NCBI RefSeq assembly: GCF_029946165.1
Contig: NZ_JAQSDZ010000022.1
Location: 62,001 to 126,000, forward strand
DNA: 64,000 bases
From: Methylotenera sp.
GTDB taxonomy: Bacteria > Pseudomonadota > Gammaproteobacteria > Burkholderiales > Methylophilaceae
Direction of reading: 5' to 3'
Shown here: piece after piece, positions 55,826-64,000 of the stretch
Numbering within the stretch: position 1 is the stretch's first letter
How the letters are laid out: every line of letters starts with the position of its first letter
The notes under the pieces: model-generated
Told to the model about the DNA's origin: nothing
Databases searched by the model: none
The model's input: only the letters and a program-made list of their open reading frames with translations
Translations under genes and position numbers: made by a program

Positions 55826-56713
55826 TTAGCTAGCTTTCTTTTTATCGTTCACAATAGATTCTAACAAAGCACGCAAGTCTTTAGAAACTTCAGGATGTTT
55901 TAGTCCTAAACGAATCGTTGCTTCTAAATAACCAAATTTAGAGCCGCAATCATAGCGAACACCATCAAATCGATAGGCTAATATTTGCTCTTCAGTCAGC
56001 AACCCTGAAATACCGTCAGTTAATTGAATTTCACCACCAGCACCCGCTTTCACATTATCTAAATGATGGAAAATTCTAGGAGTGAGAATATAACGTCCGA
56101 CCACTGCCAATGTTGATGGTGCATCTTTTGGCTCAGGCTTTTCAATAATAGCTGAAACCTGTTCGATATTTTTATTAAGTGGAGATGTGGCTACAATACC
56201 GTAACTCTTGGTTTGGTCGGCGGGCACATTTTCCACGCCTAACAACGAGCAGCGGTAATAATCATAAGCTTCAACCATTTGCTTCATGATAGGTGTTTTA
56301 CCATCGAGTAAATCATCTGCCAAAATCACGGCAAAAGCATCATCATTCACCACAGGCTTAGCTAAACGTACAGCATGGCCTAAACCTAAAGCCTGCGTTT
56401 GGCGAATATAAATACAGTTAACACTTTTAGGTACAATATTCTGTACAATTTTGAGCAATTCGGTTTTACCATTGCGCTCAAGCTCATTCTCTAACTCATA
56501 GGCCATATCAAAGTGATCTGATATGGAACGTTTATTTCTACCTGTAATAAAAATTAAATCAGTAATACCCGCTGCTACAGCCTCTTCAACAGCATATTGA
56601 ATCAAAGGTTTATCAACAATGGGTAACATTTCCTTTGGATTTGCTTTTGTCGCCGGTAAAAATCTTGTGCCTAAACCGGCAACTGGAAAAACTGCTTTAG
56701 TAACTTTTTTCAT
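55826..56713 (-). CDS. galU: UTP-glucose-1-phosphate uridylyltransferase
   Basis: A 295-residue nucleotidyltransferase of usual length. It has the N-terminal [17 protein letters not shown]-type loop and [19 protein letters not shown]. The residues [15 protein letters not shown] and [12 protein letters not shown] follow. It makes UDP-glucose for surface polysaccharides. It faces away from the heptose operon and ends in a strong terminator. Confidence 0.96.
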   Translation of the reverse strand: MKKVTKAVFPVAGLGTRFLPATKANPKEMLPIVDKPLIQYAVEEAVAAGITDLIFITGRNKRSISDHFDMAYELENELERNGKTELLKIVQNIVPKSVNCIYIRQTQALGLGHAVRLAKPVVNDDAFAVILADDLLDGKTPIMKQMVEAYDYYRCSLLGVENVPADQTKSYGIVATSPLNKNIEQVSAIIEKPEPKDAPSTLAVVGRYILTPRIFHHLDNVKAGAGGEIQLTDGISGLLTEEQILAYRFDGVRYDCGSKFGYLEATIRLGLKHPEVSKDLRALLESIVNDKKKAS

Positions 56714-56776
56714 TATAACAAACCACCTAAAAATTAAAAAAATAGTATTTTAAATAAAGCATCTGCATAAGCCATG

Positions 56777-56805
56777 TTGACTATAAATGAGTGCGGATTT
56801 ATTAT
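56777..56805 (+). promoter_or_regulatory. Sigma-70 promoter toward the heptose operon
   Basis: TTGACT (56777-56782) and TATTAT (56800-56805) are separated by 17 nt, each 5 of 6 to consensus. It would leave a leader of about 220 nt before hddA. The rest of the 318-bp gap between galU and hddA shows only AT-rich sequence. Confidence 0.5.
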
Positions 56806-57031
56806 AAACTATAAAATTAATCTGTAAATTCTAAATTTTTGGATGATTTTTTACCCGTCAGTTAGTTTCATCGTTATGATAGATACATCTGCAATTAATC
56901 AAACCTTTGTAAAAAAACCGCAATTTTTACTTACTATAATTGGCATTTTGCTGGCTAATATTCACAGCAATCTCATGAAATTTAAGTATGCCTAAGATTT
57001 AACCTCATCAACAAACATTAAATATGGTCAT

Positions 57032-58072
57032 ATGAACAACGATAATTCTACGATAAGAGCTAGAGCCCCATTAAGACTAGGTTTAGCAGGAGGAGGCACG
57101 GATGTATCCCCTTACTCAGATGAGTTTGGTGGCTTAGTCCTTAACGTTACGATAGATAAATATGCTTACGCAACCATCATTCGTCGTCAAGATGATCAAG
57201 TAGAACTAATTGCTGCAGATAATAACGATCGTTGGATTGGCAAAATGTCGCCGAAACTCGAGCGTGTTTCTGGCGTGGATTTACACGTTGGTGTGTATAA
57301 CCGCATCATTAAAGAATTTAATAACAACCAGCCACTAGCATTAAGCATTATTACTCACTCCGAAGCGCCGCCAGGATCAGGTTTAGGCTCATCATCAACC
57401 ATGGTAGTGGCTTTAGTACAAGCATTCTGTGAGCTGCTTTCCTTGCCAATAGGCGAGTATGAAATTGCGCAGCTTGCCTATCAAATCGAGCGAAATGACT
57501 TAGGTTTAACGGGTGGTAAACAAGACCAATACGCAGCGACTTTCGGTGGTCTGAATTTTATGGAATTTTATAAAGATCGCATCATTGTTAACCCGCTTCG
57601 GATTAAGTCTCACATTAAGGCGGAGTTAGAGTCGTCGTTAGTGTTGTTTTACACTGGGGTTTCTAGAGAGTCTGCTAAATTAGTTGATGAGCAAACGACC
57701 AATGTAAAAACAGGTGATGCTAAATATTTAGAACCTTTACATGCGATGAAAGCAGAAGCCATCAGCATGAAAGAAGCGATATTAAAAGGTGATTTCGATG
57801 CTTTTGCAGCGTCTATGCAGCATGGCTGGGAATCTAAAAAGAAAATGGCCACGAGCATTTCTAATCCAATGATAGAAGAAATCTATAATGCTGCTATGTT
57901 AGCAGGCGCTAAAGCGGGCAAGGTTTCTGGCGCAGGCGGCGGTGGATTTATCATGTTTTTTGTTGATCCAGCGCAGCGCCCCTATGTAATGCGCGCACTT
58001 TCTAAATTTAACGGCCAAGTATCAACCTGTAACTTTACAGATACAGGTACACAATCATGGAGAAAAGCATGA
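57032..58072 (+). CDS. hddA: D-glycero-D-manno-heptose 7-phosphate kinase (GHMP family)
   Basis: A 346-residue GHMP kinase. It has ARAPLRLGLAGGGTDVSPYS near the start, the phosphate-binding PPGSGLGSSSTM near residue 110, and KVSGAGGGGFIMFF near residue 290. In the neighbourhood of gmhA, gmhB and a nucleotidyltransferase it phosphorylates heptose 7-phosphate at C1 for GDP-heptose synthesis. Its stop overlaps the gmhA start (ATGA). Confidence 0.92.
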   Translation: MNNDNSTIRARAPLRLGLAGGGTDVSPYSDEFGGLVLNVTIDKYAYATIIRRQDDQVELIAADNNDRWIGKMSPKLERVSGVDLHVGVYNRIIKEFNNNQPLALSIITHSEAPPGSGLGSSSTMVVALVQAFCELLSLPIGEYEIAQLAYQIERNDLGLTGGKQDQYAATFGGLNFMEFYKDRIIVNPLRIKSHIKAELESSLVLFYTGVSRESAKLVDEQTTNVKTGDAKYLEPLHAMKAEAISMKEAILKGDFDAFAASMQHGWESKKKMATSISNPMIEEIYNAAMLAGAKAGKVSGAGGGGFIMFFVDPAQRPYVMRALSKFNGQVSTCNFTDTGTQSWRKA

Positions 58073-58665
58073 GATCTTTCATCAATCAAGAAATAGAGAA
58101 ATCAATCAGTACATTTTCTAGCATTCTGAGCAATGAGAAACTACTTTCTCAAGTTGAAGTTTGTGTGACTGAAATTTGCAAAGCCCTTGGCAATAAAAAT
58201 AAGGTTTTGCTGGCTGGTAATGGCGGCAGTGCGGCCGATGCGCAGCATATTGCAGGTGAGTTTGTCAGCCGCTTTAATTACGACAGACCTGGTTTGGCCG
58301 CATTTGCGCTCACGGTAGACACTTCAATCTTAACGGCGATTGGCAATGATTATGGCTACGAAAAACTATTTTCTAGGCAAATTCAAGCAGTCAGTATTCC
58401 TGGGGATATTTTCTGGGCATACTCAACCTCAGGTAAATCAGCCAACATTATCGCCGCAATGGAAACTGCAAAACAACTAGGTTTAAAAGTCATTGGTTTT
58501 ACGGGTCAAAACGGCTGGAGCAGACCAGACCTCGTCGATTTCTCCATAGAGATCCCGTCTACTGAAACCCCAAAAGTACAAGAAGGTCATTTGCTTTTAG
58601 GCCATATCATTTGTGGCTTGGTAGAGCTTAAAATATTCCCTCGCGAACAATACGCACCAACATGA
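58069..58665 (+). CDS. gmhA: Phosphoheptose isomerase
   Basis: About 198 residues from MRSFINQEIEKSIS. The ATG overlaps the hddA stop and has GGAG seven nt upstream, which favours it over an in-frame ATG at 58057. The SIS fold has LLAGNGGSAADAQHIAGEFV near residue 46 and AYSTSGKSANI near 117. It converts sedoheptulose 7-phosphate to heptose 7-phosphate, the first step of the pathway. Confidence 0.95.
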   Translation: MRSFINQEIEKSISTFSSILSNEKLLSQVEVCVTEICKALGNKNKVLLAGNGGSAADAQHIAGEFVSRFNYDRPGLAAFALTVDTSILTAIGNDYGYEKLFSRQIQAVSIPGDIFWAYSTSGKSANIIAAMETAKQLGLKVIGFTGQNGWSRPDLVDFSIEIPSTETPKVQEGHLLLGHIICGLVELKIFPREQYAPT

Positions 58666-59369
58666 TGTATCCAGTTCTAATCCTTGCAGGCGGCTTCGGT
58701 ACGCGTCTTAAAAGTGTTGTGCCAGACCTACCAAAACCTCTGGCTGATGTGAATGGCAAACCCTTTTTATGGTGGTTATTAAAGCAACTTGAAAACCAAG
58801 GTGCACAAGACGTCTACCTATCAGTGGGCTATATGCATGAACATATTCGAAGTTACTTTGGCGAAAAATTCAATCAAATCAATCTCCACTATATTGTGGA
58901 AACTGAACCGCTTGGCACTGGTGGTGCGATTCTGAATGCTTGCCAACAGATTCCTGAGCAAGATATTTTAGTTTTAAATGGCGACACACTAGCCATGATA
59001 GATTTAAATAACTTTATAAAATTTGCCAAGAATTACAGCTCTAAACTATTTTTAGCCATCGCTAAAGTTGCAGATGCAGGTCGTTATGGCACAGTTATTA
59101 TCGATGGCAGCCAGATTACTGGCTTTGCTGAAAAAGGCAAAACAGGGGCAGGCTTAATTAATGCTGGTATTTACTTGCTAAATAAATCATTATTTAATGA
59201 TTTTAATCTGCCACAAAAATTTTCATTTGAAACTGACATTTTAATGAAACACCTCAACAGCTTAAACTTAATTGCCTATAGTGAAGTGACTGATTTTATT
59301 GATATTGGAATCCCTGAAGACTATGCGCTAGCCCAAGTAAAAGTACCCAATATGGTGTTAAAAAAATAA
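58662..59369 (+). CDS. hddC: Heptose 1-phosphate nucleotidyltransferase (GDP-heptose forming)
   Basis: A 235-residue sugar nucleotidyltransferase with LILAGGFGTRLKSVVPDLPK at residue 6, VLNGDTLAMID near 105 and FIDIGIPEDY near the end. It should use GTP and D-glycero-alpha-D-manno-heptose 1-phosphate. Its ATG overlaps the gmhA stop by 4 nt (ATGATG), so translation is probably coupled. The nucleotide specificity is inferred from operon partners. Confidence 0.88.
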   Translation: MMYPVLILAGGFGTRLKSVVPDLPKPLADVNGKPFLWWLLKQLENQGAQDVYLSVGYMHEHIRSYFGEKFNQINLHYIVETEPLGTGGAILNACQQIPEQDILVLNGDTLAMIDLNNFIKFAKNYSSKLFLAIAKVADAGRYGTVIIDGSQITGFAEKGKTGAGLINAGIYLLNKSLFNDFNLPQKFSFETDILMKHLNSLNLIAYSEVTDFIDIGIPEDYALAQVKVPNMVLKK

Positions 59370-59394
59370 CCTTCAATAAACAAGTTAATTATTC

Positions 59395-59961
59395 ATGACA
59401 CTCACACCCGCGCTATTTCTAGATAGAGATGGCGTTATCAACATAGATACAGGTTACGTACATCAAGCCGCAGATTGCGAATTCGTAGAAGGTATATTCG
59501 ACTTAGTAAAACGTGCAAACTCACTAGGTTATAAAGTGATTGTTGTGACTAACCAAGCGGGTATTGCACGTGGTTATTATACTGAAGCACAATTTTTAGA
59601 TTTCAGTGCATGGATGAAAAGTGAGTTCAACCGTAACGAAGCCCATATTGATGAAATCTACTTTTGCCCACACCACCCAGTGCACGGTTTGGGCCAATAT
59701 CATATTGAGTGCGATTGCAGAAAGCCTGCGCCCGGCATGTTTTTAAAAGCGCAAGCCGCATTTAATATTGATATGCAGGCCTCAGTGATGGTTGGCGATA
59801 ATATCTCTGATTTAGAAGCTGCAATAGCGGCCAACGTAGGGAATTTGAATTTATTTATCAGCAATAGCATAGACCGAGCTATCACTGATATAGAGCAAAC
59901 TCAAACAAAACTGCTGCAAATTAATGCCGTAACCTCACTTAGTGAAGTTAAGTTAAGTTAA
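59395..59961 (+). CDS. gmhB: Heptose 1,7-bisphosphate 7-phosphatase
   Basis: A 188-residue HAD phosphatase. Motif I is LFLDRDGVINID near residue 8, motif II is VVTNQAGIARG, and motif IV is MVGDNISDLEAA. A Cys/His zinc cluster CPHHPVHGLG and CDCRKP is typical of GmhB. It removes the 7-phosphate after hddA, completing the substrate for hddC. Last gene of the four-gene operon; the stop is 18 nt from the convergent glycosyltransferase end. Confidence 0.94.
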   Translation: MTLTPALFLDRDGVINIDTGYVHQAADCEFVEGIFDLVKRANSLGYKVIVVTNQAGIARGYYTEAQFLDFSAWMKSEFNRNEAHIDEIYFCPHHPVHGLGQYHIECDCRKPAPGMFLKAQAAFNIDMQASVMVGDNISDLEAAIAANVGNLNLFISNSIDRAITDIEQTQTKLLQINAVTSLSEVKLS

Positions 59962-59978
59962 GCTAGCTGCAATTTAAG

Positions 59979-60758
59979 TTAATGACGGATCTTCCACTCT
60001 TTCCAAACCAAGCGCGGAAATACTAAGGCATCGCTTGCATAGCGCTTTCCTAATCGTCTAGGTTCAGTCACCATGCGGTAAAACCATTCAATGCCCATCT
60101 TACTCATCCATACTGGTGCGCGAGGCTTATTACCAGCTAAAAAGTCTATAGTTGCACCTGCGCATATTGCGACCTTTACTGGCAATTGCTTGGCATACTG
60201 ATTAACCCACGTTGCTTGCTTTGGCGCGCCAAGACCTATCAGCAAAAAATCTGCCCCAGAATCACTAATTAACTGACGAATTCGCTCACACTCAACTGTA
60301 TCTTTTTCAAAACCAAATGGCGGGCTATACAAGCCTGTTACTTTTACATGTTGATATGTTTGTTCAATGTTTTTTGCGGCAACTTCGGCCACGCCTGGCA
60401 TCGCACCTAGTAGAAAGACTTTTAACTCAGCATCCGCACACTCATGGAAATGTTGAAAAATCGCAGGTACTAAATCACTCCCAGTGACCGTGCCAGGAAT
60501 TTCCTCCCCCATTAACCTTGCAGTCCATACTACGGGTTTACCATCAGCCACGACCATTGAAGCATTTTCAAAGGCATCTCGGTAAGCTTGGTTTTTACTT
60601 AACTGCACCACGCAGTTTACATTTGGCGTCACTATAAATTTACAATTACTCTCTGCAAATTTTACCCATGTACTGACCAAATCCACAGCTTCATCCATCG
60701 TGAGCGGATTAATCGTAATGCCGAATATATCAATTTTCTTTGCAATAGTATTTTTCAT
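59979..60758 (-). CDS. WecG/TagA/CpsF-family glycosyltransferase
   Basis: About 259 residues from MKNTIAKKIDIFGI; ATG 60767 and TTG 60785 are alternatives without clear ribosome sites. Family motifs: FIVTPNVNCVVQLSKNQAYR, MVVADGKPVVWTARLMG, and FLLIGLGAPKQATWVNQYA. GT26 enzymes add a sugar to a polyprenyl-linked intermediate in surface polysaccharide synthesis. It is the distal gene of a minus-strand polysaccharide cluster. Confidence 0.9.
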   Translation of the reverse strand: MKNTIAKKIDIFGITINPLTMDEAVDLVSTWVKFAESNCKFIVTPNVNCVVQLSKNQAYRDAFENASMVVADGKPVVWTARLMGEEIPGTVTGSDLVPAIFQHFHECADAELKVFLLGAMPGVAEVAAKNIEQTYQHVKVTGLYSPPFGFEKDTVECERIRQLISDSGADFLLIGLGAPKQATWVNQYAKQLPVKVAICAGATIDFLAGNKPRAPVWMSKMGIEWFYRMVTEPRRLGKRYASDALVFPRLVWKEWKIRH

Positions 60759-60791
60759 ATTTCTCATATTTTTAAGATTTCTCAAGATGCT

Positions 60792-61973
60792 TTAATTATC
60801 GCGCTTAGAGCGCACCCATTCAGATTGGCGTTTAAACACAAATTTGATATACAACGGGATTTTCGCAAGAACATAAAACGGCACCATTAATAGCTCGGAG
60901 AACTTAACGATATTGCGGCCAAATTTAGCCCATGCCAATATTACCGAGGTAGCGACTAATAGCAAATCTAACAGAACCCAAGACCATGGTGTCGACTGCC
61001 CTGTCAATATCAGCATCAAAATACCCACTGCGCTCAGCGAAGAAATAATCAGCACAAGCAAAGCTAGTGGCGGCACACACATATCAAGCGCTAGAGTCAA
61101 CATATTCAAGTTAGCCTGTTGAATACTTTGCCTTATTAAAGGCAAACCCTCTTTAACAATCATGCCAATATGACCGTGTTCCCAGCGCGTACGCTGGGTT
61201 TTTATACCCTCAGCACTGCTAGGAAACTCGCTAGTAATAAGCGCCTTAGGGCAAAATATCGGTGCAAGTTTTAGCTTAGCTAAATCCACGCCCAGCTTCA
61301 TATCCTCCACAATATGACCGCTCGCTAAATTAACTTGGCTTATGACCGGCCAAGGGAATGCCATTCCAGAACCCATCAATTGACAAGGTAAACCTAGTCG
61401 ATGAAACCCTAGCGGTCTAGCCCAATTCTTAACTGCCCAAGCAAAGGCTGCAATCTTTATTTTCAGTGGTGAATCAGCTCTGGCATGCATTAAATATAAG
61501 CCCTGAATAGGACGCTTATATAGTATTGCTTCATGGACTAAGGTTGAAATTGTACTCTCGCCAAGTACGCAATCTGCGTCAAGTATCAATACAATCTCAG
61601 GCGGATTGTTAGCTAAATGTTTAATACCATAATCAAGCGCAAAGCCTTTACCGCGTTTAGTCTCATGAAACCGTTCAATCACTTCAACATTATGGCTTCT
61701 AGCGACTGCCGCAGTATCATCATTACAATTATCGGCGACAACCAACACTTTAATATTAGGTGTTAACTGGGACTTAATAGACAATAAAGTTTCAGTGATG
61801 CCTGTAGATTCATTATGTGCAGGAATCAATATGGTTGTGAATGATGTGAGTTTTGCATCGCGACTTTTATTGCGCGAAGGCATCAGCGACATGATGATTT
61901 GCACAAAAAAAGTAAGCACTGGGATGCTTATCAAAACAATTGCTAGCCAGAAAAATATCTCAAGAACTATCAT
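60792..61973 (-). CDS. Membrane glycosyltransferase family 2
   Basis: A 393-residue processive-type GT2. An N-terminal helix (LEIFFWLAIVLISIPVLTFF) precedes the catalytic domain, which has ILIPAHNES, LILDADC (the DxD) and QRTRW (the QxxRW motif). Two to three C-terminal helices follow. It probably builds or extends an exopolysaccharide chain at the inner membrane. Its start overlaps the preceding gene's stop by 4 nt. Confidence 0.92.
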   Translation of the reverse strand: MIVLEIFFWLAIVLISIPVLTFFVQIIMSLMPSRNKSRDAKLTSFTTILIPAHNESTGITETLLSIKSQLTPNIKVLVVADNCNDDTAAVARSHNVEVIERFHETKRGKGFALDYGIKHLANNPPEIVLILDADCVLGESTISTLVHEAILYKRPIQGLYLMHARADSPLKIKIAAFAWAVKNWARPLGFHRLGLPCQLMGSGMAFPWPVISQVNLASGHIVEDMKLGVDLAKLKLAPIFCPKALITSEFPSSAEGIKTQRTRWEHGHIGMIVKEGLPLIRQSIQQANLNMLTLALDMCVPPLALLVLIISSLSAVGILMLILTGQSTPWSWVLLDLLLVATSVILAWAKFGRNIVKFSELLMVPFYVLAKIPLYIKFVFKRQSEWVRSKRDN

Positions 61974-63223
61974 GCGTTAGCCTGATTATTAGCAACTGTT
62001 TCATTAAATAATTGCGCCAATTTATTCGCTTCCGTACTCGCTGAATGTCTTTCTAGTACACGTTTATATGCTAACTCACCCATTTGGGTTAACTGCTCAT
62101 TGGGCAACGCTAAAAATTTCTCTAATGTTTCAGCTAAAGCATCAACATCTCCTGCAGGGAAAAGAAAGCCATTCTCACCAGTAATCACTAATTCAGGAAT
62201 CGCCGCGATGTAGGTGCTAATTACAGGTCGTCTAAGTGCCATCGCCTCCATAATTACTACAGGCAAACCTTCAGCAAAACTAGGCAATACCAAAGCTTTT
62301 GCATTTAAAATTTCATTGCGTACTTGGTCGCTACTAATCCAGCCCGTAATACGCACTTTGTCGTTCAGGCCATGGCGTTTAATTTGTGCCTCCACCTCTT
62401 GGCGCATTTCACCATCACCACCTAATACCAACTCAAAATCGATGCCTTTTTTGGCTAAAATATTAGCTGCATCGATCAACAACAGTTGGCCTTTTTGCTC
62501 ACAAATTCTGCCTATACACACCAACGCTGGCTTAGCCGTAATAGGTACTGGGCTAATATTATGAAATGCATCTTCAATACCACAATGCACTTCTTTTACT
62601 TTTGACCACTGTGAGTAAGGAATCCAGCGGTAAATTTGACTGCGACAATAAGATGAAATCGCCACGACAAAAGCACATCCATTAATCTTTTCAGCAAGCT
62701 TGATAAACTCTGGCTTATCAAACTCTTCCGGGCCATGAATAGTAAAACTATAACTAGGCCCACCTAAGGTACGCACTAGCAAGGCCACCTCAGTGGCATT
62801 TGCGCCAAAATGTACATGCATATGCTGTGCCTTGCTTTGTTGGAGCCACAATAGCACTTGGCATGCCTCTAGTACATAAACTAAATGATACGGCCATGAC
62901 CTATCAGCCCTAATACCCAGTTTAATCGCTAAACCAAGCGTTTTAAAAAAGCTAATGGGGGTATTCAAAAAAACTTTTAAAGTAGCAGACAACAAACCTG
63001 CAATACCGTTTTGTAAAACATATTGCGTTTTTTTTCGCTCGTCTATATCTACAGGATCCACTAGCTCGCCATCCCACCCTCGAACGGATATTCGGCTCAC
63101 TTCAACATTATTAGTTTCTAGTGCGAGAATTTCTCGTCTAATAAAGCTATGGCTCACTTTAGGATATTGACTAGTTAAATATGCCACCTTCATTTTGTTC
63201 AAATTCACTTCCTTGTTATTCAT
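61970..63223 (-). CDS. Glycosyltransferase family 4
   Basis: A 417-residue GT4/GT-B protein with KVAYLTSQYPKVSHSFIRRE near the N-terminus. The C-terminal donor domain has ICEQKGQLLLIDA, VLPSFAEGLPVVIMEAMALR and an E-x7-E type pair. It resembles WcaL/EpsF-like enzymes of exopolysaccharide clusters. The start may be MKVAYL at 63193. It overlaps its neighbours on both sides (8 and 4 nt), so the cluster is one operon. Confidence 0.92.
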   Translation of the reverse strand: MNNKEVNLNKMKVAYLTSQYPKVSHSFIRREILALETNNVEVSRISVRGWDGELVDPVDIDERKKTQYVLQNGIAGLLSATLKVFLNTPISFFKTLGLAIKLGIRADRSWPYHLVYVLEACQVLLWLQQSKAQHMHVHFGANATEVALLVRTLGGPSYSFTIHGPEEFDKPEFIKLAEKINGCAFVVAISSYCRSQIYRWIPYSQWSKVKEVHCGIEDAFHNISPVPITAKPALVCIGRICEQKGQLLLIDAANILAKKGIDFELVLGGDGEMRQEVEAQIKRHGLNDKVRITGWISSDQVRNEILNAKALVLPSFAEGLPVVIMEAMALRRPVISTYIAAIPELVITGENGFLFPAGDVDALAETLEKFLALPNEQLTQMGELAYKRVLERHSASTEANKLAQLFNETVANNQANA

Positions 63224-64000
63224 TTTTAGCAGCTTGATCTAAGGCGTCAAGCAATTGAGAGTGATTTTCAATATATACTTTTCTAGCAAACAGCTTTTTG
63301 CGACCATATCCACCTACTTTAGAACCGTCTTTTCCTGCTCGGATCAACTCTGGCGCATCTTCAATTTTCAGTTCATCGGGATGCGGGCTACCCGGATTTG
63401 ACCACCGAATATAAGATAAACTTTCACCTATCACAGAATCTTTGTATGCACTATTCATCACTACGGTACTGATGAATAGCTCATCTGGAATCCAAACGTG
63501 CTTATAAAAATTGGTTATCTCCGGTTCTCTCTGTGTAAACGAAATCACTTCGTTAGCCATTTCTCTACTTAAACAACTGAACATAGACCCGCCCACATGC
63601 TTAATGCCTTTGGGTTGGCGTCTTGGAATTGGTATAAAGACTCGCCTGCCTTTAAATGGTGTATGCCAATATTTAACACGATACATACCTCCATCACCGC
63701 CCCATAACTTGGATGGCAGGTACCAATGAGCTAAGAAAGACTGACCAATATGCTGATTGAAGAAATCCTCCATTTGGCTTGAACTCATTAATGGATAATC
63801 TTGACCACTGATGACCATGACATGGGTCCAAGGAGCTTGATCTAGCGCGGTTTTTATCCCTTCCAGCACTGCTGCTACTATACCCCAAGACGCCCATGCA
63901 GATCGGTGTCGCTTAATTAAGGTGACATGTGGAAGATTTTCAAGCAGACGGCAAAACTCACTGTAAAGACTATCGTCTACATTGATGTCTATATGGACAA
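63216..64000 (-). CDS. GT14-like (core-2/I-branching type) glycosyltransferase, 5' end outside window
   Basis: The frame is open from the right edge (64000) to a stop at 63216, giving more than 260 residues. Upstream of an internal GTG it continues with DINVDDSLYSEFCRLLENLP and WASWGIVAAVLEGIK, so the gene begins beyond the window. The Branch domain is evident in HVMVISGQDYPLMSS, PRRQPKGIKHVGGSMFSCLS and VWIPDELFISTVVM. Such enzymes transfer beta-linked GlcNAc or xylose. It belongs to the polysaccharide cluster. Confidence 0.9.
   Translation of the reverse strand, partial: VHIDINVDDSLYSEFCRLLENLPHVTLIKRHRSAWASWGIVAAVLEGIKTALDQAPWTHVMVISGQDYPLMSSSQMEDFFNQHIGQSFLAHWYLPSKLWGGDGGMYRVKYWHTPFKGRRVFIPIPRRQPKGIKHVGGSMFSCLSREMANEVISFTQREPEITNFYKHVWIPDELFISTVVMNSAYKDSVIGESLSYIRWSNPGSPHPDELKIEDAPELIRAGKDGSKVGGYGRKKLFARKVYIENHSQLLDALDQAAKNE

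Noticed and set aside
1-64000. CRISPR array
   Set aside because: No regularly spaced direct repeats or cas genes were seen anywhere in the window.

Overview
The window looks like chromosome from a betaproteobacterium, most likely a methylotroph of the Methylophilaceae (Methylotenera-like). The reasons are the recA-recX-alaS-lysC-tRNA order, AT-rich coding sequence, a PEP-CTERM protein, and a guanidine/urea-type nitrogen operon next to surface-polysaccharide genes. The assignment is an inference from gene content only.

Layout. 1-4.6 kb, minus strand: a lipid-type cluster resembling E. coli ynbABCD (CDP-alcohol phosphatidyltransferase, CdsA-like cytidylyltransferase, hydrolase-methyltransferase fusion, start of a PAP2-type protein). 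An extra secreted/anchored NTF2-like protein is inserted, and the cytidylyltransferase has an in-frame amber codon. 4.9-10.4 kb, plus strand: recA, recX (no normal start codon), alaS and lysC, then tRNA-Ser(GCT) and tRNA-Arg(ACG).

10.7-25.35 kb: an integrative element in the 3' end of tRNA-Arg, bounded by a 46-bp direct repeat, with integrase, AlpA-like regulator, primase/helicase, a RelE/HigB-HigA type toxin-antitoxin pair, and a large MASE1-PAS-GGDEF-EAL protein as cargo. A second, decayed element lies behind it in tandem (ankyrin protein, hsdR 3' fragment), ending in a remnant of the att site and what looks like the original tRNA terminator.

25.5-43.2 kb: mixed chromosomal genes. These include a PEP-CTERM protein, a type I secretion-like trio whose ABC ATPase lacks catalytic residues, a CDF metal transporter behind a MerR-type promoter, a soluble PAS/MCP protein, YceI plus cytochrome b561, an acyltransferase, PerM, a KefB/C-like antiporter, an FNR-like regulator divergent from a BLUF-like protein missing its photochemical Tyr and Gln, MarC and an ODP-type metallo-hydrolase.

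43.2-55.6 kb, minus strand: the most coherent system. One operon of about 12 kb sits behind an NtrC-type site, a sigma-54 promoter and a guanidine-I (ykkC) riboswitch with an intrinsic terminator. It encodes an ABC importer, a creatininase-family hydrolase, GlnT, two DUF1989 proteins (carboxyguanidine deiminase type), a urea-carboxylase-family guanidine carboxylase, and an allophanate hydrolase split into two genes. Together they should import guanidine and convert it to ammonium and CO2 when nitrogen is scarce and guanidine is present.

55.8-64 kb: galU, then a complete GDP-D-glycero-alpha-D-manno-heptose pathway (hddA, gmhA, hddC, gmhB), and on the minus strand four glycosyltransferases of a polysaccharide cluster that continues past the right edge.
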